This document shows positions 61,301 to 64,000 of a DNA stretch of 64,000 nt, in pieces (within the stretch, counting starts at the first letter, position 1; each line of letters opens with the position of its first letter). Made by a program: the position numbers and the translations under genes. The DNA is from Rostratula benghalensis (Eukaryota; Chordata; Aves; Charadriiformes; Rostratulidae): positions 3,731,157 through 3,795,156 of the forward strand of contig VXAI01000066.1 of NCBI GenBank assembly GCA_013399305.1, written 5' to 3'. The notes beneath the pieces were generated by a model, which worked only from the letters and a program-made list of their open reading frames with translations, searched no databases and was not told the DNA's origin.

Positions 61301-64000
61301 ATTTTAAAATAAAACATTGAAAAATGTTTTGTCTCTAAATCAAGTTTACAACAGTGTAAATTGGCAGTAAATCCTTTCATTTAACTGAATTTATTTTGGA
61401 TTTTTACCATAGAACTGTAGCCTTCAAAACACTTTCTTGGAAATTGTGTTATAAATTATGATAATCCAGTAATATACACAACTTGTATTTTCATCTAGAT
61501 CATGAATCCCACCCCACAGCTTTTGATACTTCTATCAATGAATGCTAAATGAAGTCTTTAGCAATTACTCCAAACAAACCTGCTAAAGCATCCACAGCTG
61601 CAATTAATTATTGGAAATAATTAAAAGGGTTGGGACTATTTGGATGGCTCTAGATATCTATTTCAGATGGAAAAGGTAGGAAAAAAACCACAGTGGAAAC
61701 GTAAGAAGCCTCCAAATACTATAAAATTAAATGGAGCATTGCTGGGTCTGTCTGGAAAGTTTCAAAAAAAATAAAATCAATCAAGCACAGATTGGATCTT
61801 TTTGTGGCAGATCTCTTTTCATGGGTGACACGTCTGTCATGCTTTTTATACTACAATGCTTACTTTAGCTGCTCTGACAATACCATAGACACTTATGTAA
61901 AAAAGGTAAACAATAGATTAGACCTTTCCTCAGTGAGTTGATCATAACTGAGGCACGCATAAAGCAAAGTGTGCAAACTGCACACTACCTTAATTCTCAC
62001 CATTCTCATGTTTTGTTGTTGTTGTTTGGTGTTTTTTTTTTTTACTTTCCATATTTGAAAACAAACCTAGTAGATAAGGTTTGTTTTTCTCTTCCATCAC
62101 AGGTTCTGTATCGTTTTAACTCATCCAGTAGTAGCCCAATTTCTGGTTGTGCTGTTCCCTATACACAGAAAGCATTCTCAGCTCAAGAACAACAGAGAGC
62201 ATAGCTGAAACCTCCCAGATGGTCCAGAAGCATAACAGCTTCGGAAAAACATGAGAACAACTGTGATATTGTAATTCTGGCTGCTGCTGTTCTTTCCAGC
62301 TTGCTGCATGAGAGCTACGTCTCTCATATAAGCCACCATCTCTAGCTGGGACATGGCCAGGGAGAAACTCTTGTTTCCAGGATGGTCCAGAAAACAAGAT
62401 TTCAGCCACGCTGGCTAGGTGTTGGGAATAAAATCTAGGCTTTATGTTTCCTTTTGCACAGGTAGTTTTTTCCTTTTTGTCTGCGATTTCCAAAACAAAT
62501 TATCTCACTGCCACTGAACTCATATTTTGAAGGGTTTCTTTAACCTCCCAGAGAAGAAAGGGTTTATTTAATTAAATGCTGAAGTTTTACTGAAATATAT
62601 GCTCAGTGAGAAACTAGTATGTGCATGTAAAACTGGATGTAGATTCTCTGAGTGATGCAGAGGACAAACAGAAGTGTTGTATATCAATGTTATTTCTCTT
62701 TAGTTTTGCACCTGAAAAGACCATTGTTTCCGGAAGCCTACACCATAAGAACTTTCTTTTGGTTGTGCTGCTCAACCCACAAGAAATGACTCATTTTGTT
62801 CAGATTAGTAGCTCTATAATAAACTTTACATTTGCAAAACCTTGCAGAATCAAATGCCTAAAAAGCATCACAAAGTTCTGTCATCTTAATGCCACAGTGT
62901 AAAGCAGTGGCATTTGAGGCTGGTTTTTTTCTTCCATGTCTTTCAACATACAGAAAAGTGATAACTGTCCAGAAACCCAGTTATGCTCTGCAACAGTAAG
63001 CACCTACACTATGATATACACCATAGAGTTAATTTGTTAGATTTAATTTCTAAAATGTTCAAGATTATCAATTTTATCTGTGAGACACATCACTGAAGAA
63101 CAGAACATCAAGGAATTACAATCTTGTTTTATTTGTAGATGAGAATAAAAGCCAGTACCTCTTGTTTAGACTCAGAATTAAAGTATCTAAAGTTATGTCT
63201 GAGCTCCCTGCTGCAATAAGCAATTAAGCAACATGGGCTGTCTTTGTGACCAGGAGCTACCTATTGCTCATAGCTTCAGCAACAAACATGTCTGACCTGT
63301 GCTAAATACAGTTGCCTAACCAAGATTAATAGGCAATTAAACTGTGGTTATGCCTGAATAAATAATTATTTTTATGAGCAGCAACTGTTTTCAATTTCGT
63401 CAAGTACCTATCTCTTCTTTTTAAGTTATAGGGTTCTATATGTTGAGCATAGCAAGGTTAGCCATCCTGAAAAACACTGAGAGTCAAGCCAAGAATTCAC
63501 TATATTTGCAATTTAATCCTACTGCACAAAAAAGACTGCATTATGAAGAAAGCATATCCTGCAGGAGGGAGGAAGTAAAATGAAATTTAAATTCAGGTTT
63601 AACATCCTAAGGTCATATGCTGTTTGTCTTTGTACATCTCTTGATGACCTGTTTTCTGATCTTGTAGTCCCTCAAAGCAAATCACTTGCCAGACTTCAGC
63701 CTCCTCTTACTCAGCTCAGGAGTACTTTAAACATGTTCTGCTGTGAATGCAATGGAAATTTCTCAATGTTGCAAACTAGAGCAAACACTTGGTTGGCTCA
63801 AGCTGAGTATCTAGGCTTGTCTCCATTTCAGTAAAACATTCTCAATGCTATGTCATGTTCCTCATGGAAATACAGAAGTACTCACCCCCTAACGAGGTTA
63901 AAAATCCCCCAAAATAAATGCAGATTTGCCAAATGGCTTTAAGACAGTAACCAAGAAATCTGATTCAAAGTGGTTGGCAAGATGAAGGCTCAGAATTGAG
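58329..64000 (+). other. CA5A: CA5A intron 1 (partial)
   Basis: Begins with the donor GTAAGT. I looked for the next exon (mature enzyme start and the QSPINI motif of alpha carbonic anhydrases) on the plus strand and did not see it, so the intron exceeds 5.6 kb. The sequence is AT-rich with short A and T runs (near 60260 and 62031). No repeats or RNA genes were recognised. Confidence 0.6.

Noticed and set aside
1..64000. CRISPR arrays, operons, prophage or other prokaryotic systems
   Set aside because: No direct-repeat arrays or dense coding; spliced exons, CR1 and a CpG island show this is vertebrate chromosomal DNA.

Overview
The window is vertebrate nuclear DNA, most likely from a bird. 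It is AT-rich and intron-dominated. It carries a 3' end of a CR1 LINE of the avian type (about 541-676) and an older internal CR1 piece (about 55.08-55.44 kb), and its exons encode proteins that look like diverged orthologues of mammalian ones. No bacterial, viral or CRISPR-like system was seen.

Layout. Positions 1-50.5 kb hold the 5' two thirds of one minus-strand gene, BANP (SMAR1), a BEN-domain DNA-binding protein of the nucleus. I place six coding exons, in transcript order: 35774-35918 (start codon at 35843), 34311-34405, 32813-33012, 15158-15280, 14237-14412 and 1627-1866. They are preceded by a probable noncoding first exon that ends at 50478. The splice phases join into one frame of about 302 residues. 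The frame runs into the BEN domain and leaves the window on the left, so the rest of the BEN domain and the C-terminus lie below position 1. Introns in the window range from about 0.75 to 17.5 kb.

The BANP promoter is a CpG island (about 49.7-50.8 kb) broken by a 69-base N gap (50236-50304). Read in the direction of transcription it has three ACTACA..CCC sites (ZNF143/THAP11 type), two identical NRF1-like sites with a GC box between them, and then a 9/10 match to TCTCGCGAGA, the element bound by BANP itself. This suggests that BANP regulates its own CpG-island promoter.

From 50.8 to 58.2 kb is an intergenic region with an old CR1 fragment and a GC-richer block of unknown origin. At 58199-58328 on the plus strand is the probable first coding exon of CA5A (mitochondrial carbonic anhydrase 5A), head to head with BANP, the same neighbour arrangement as in mammals. 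The remaining 5.7 kb is CA5A intron 1. Most of the other open reading frames in the window are chance frames in introns, and I did not annotate them.
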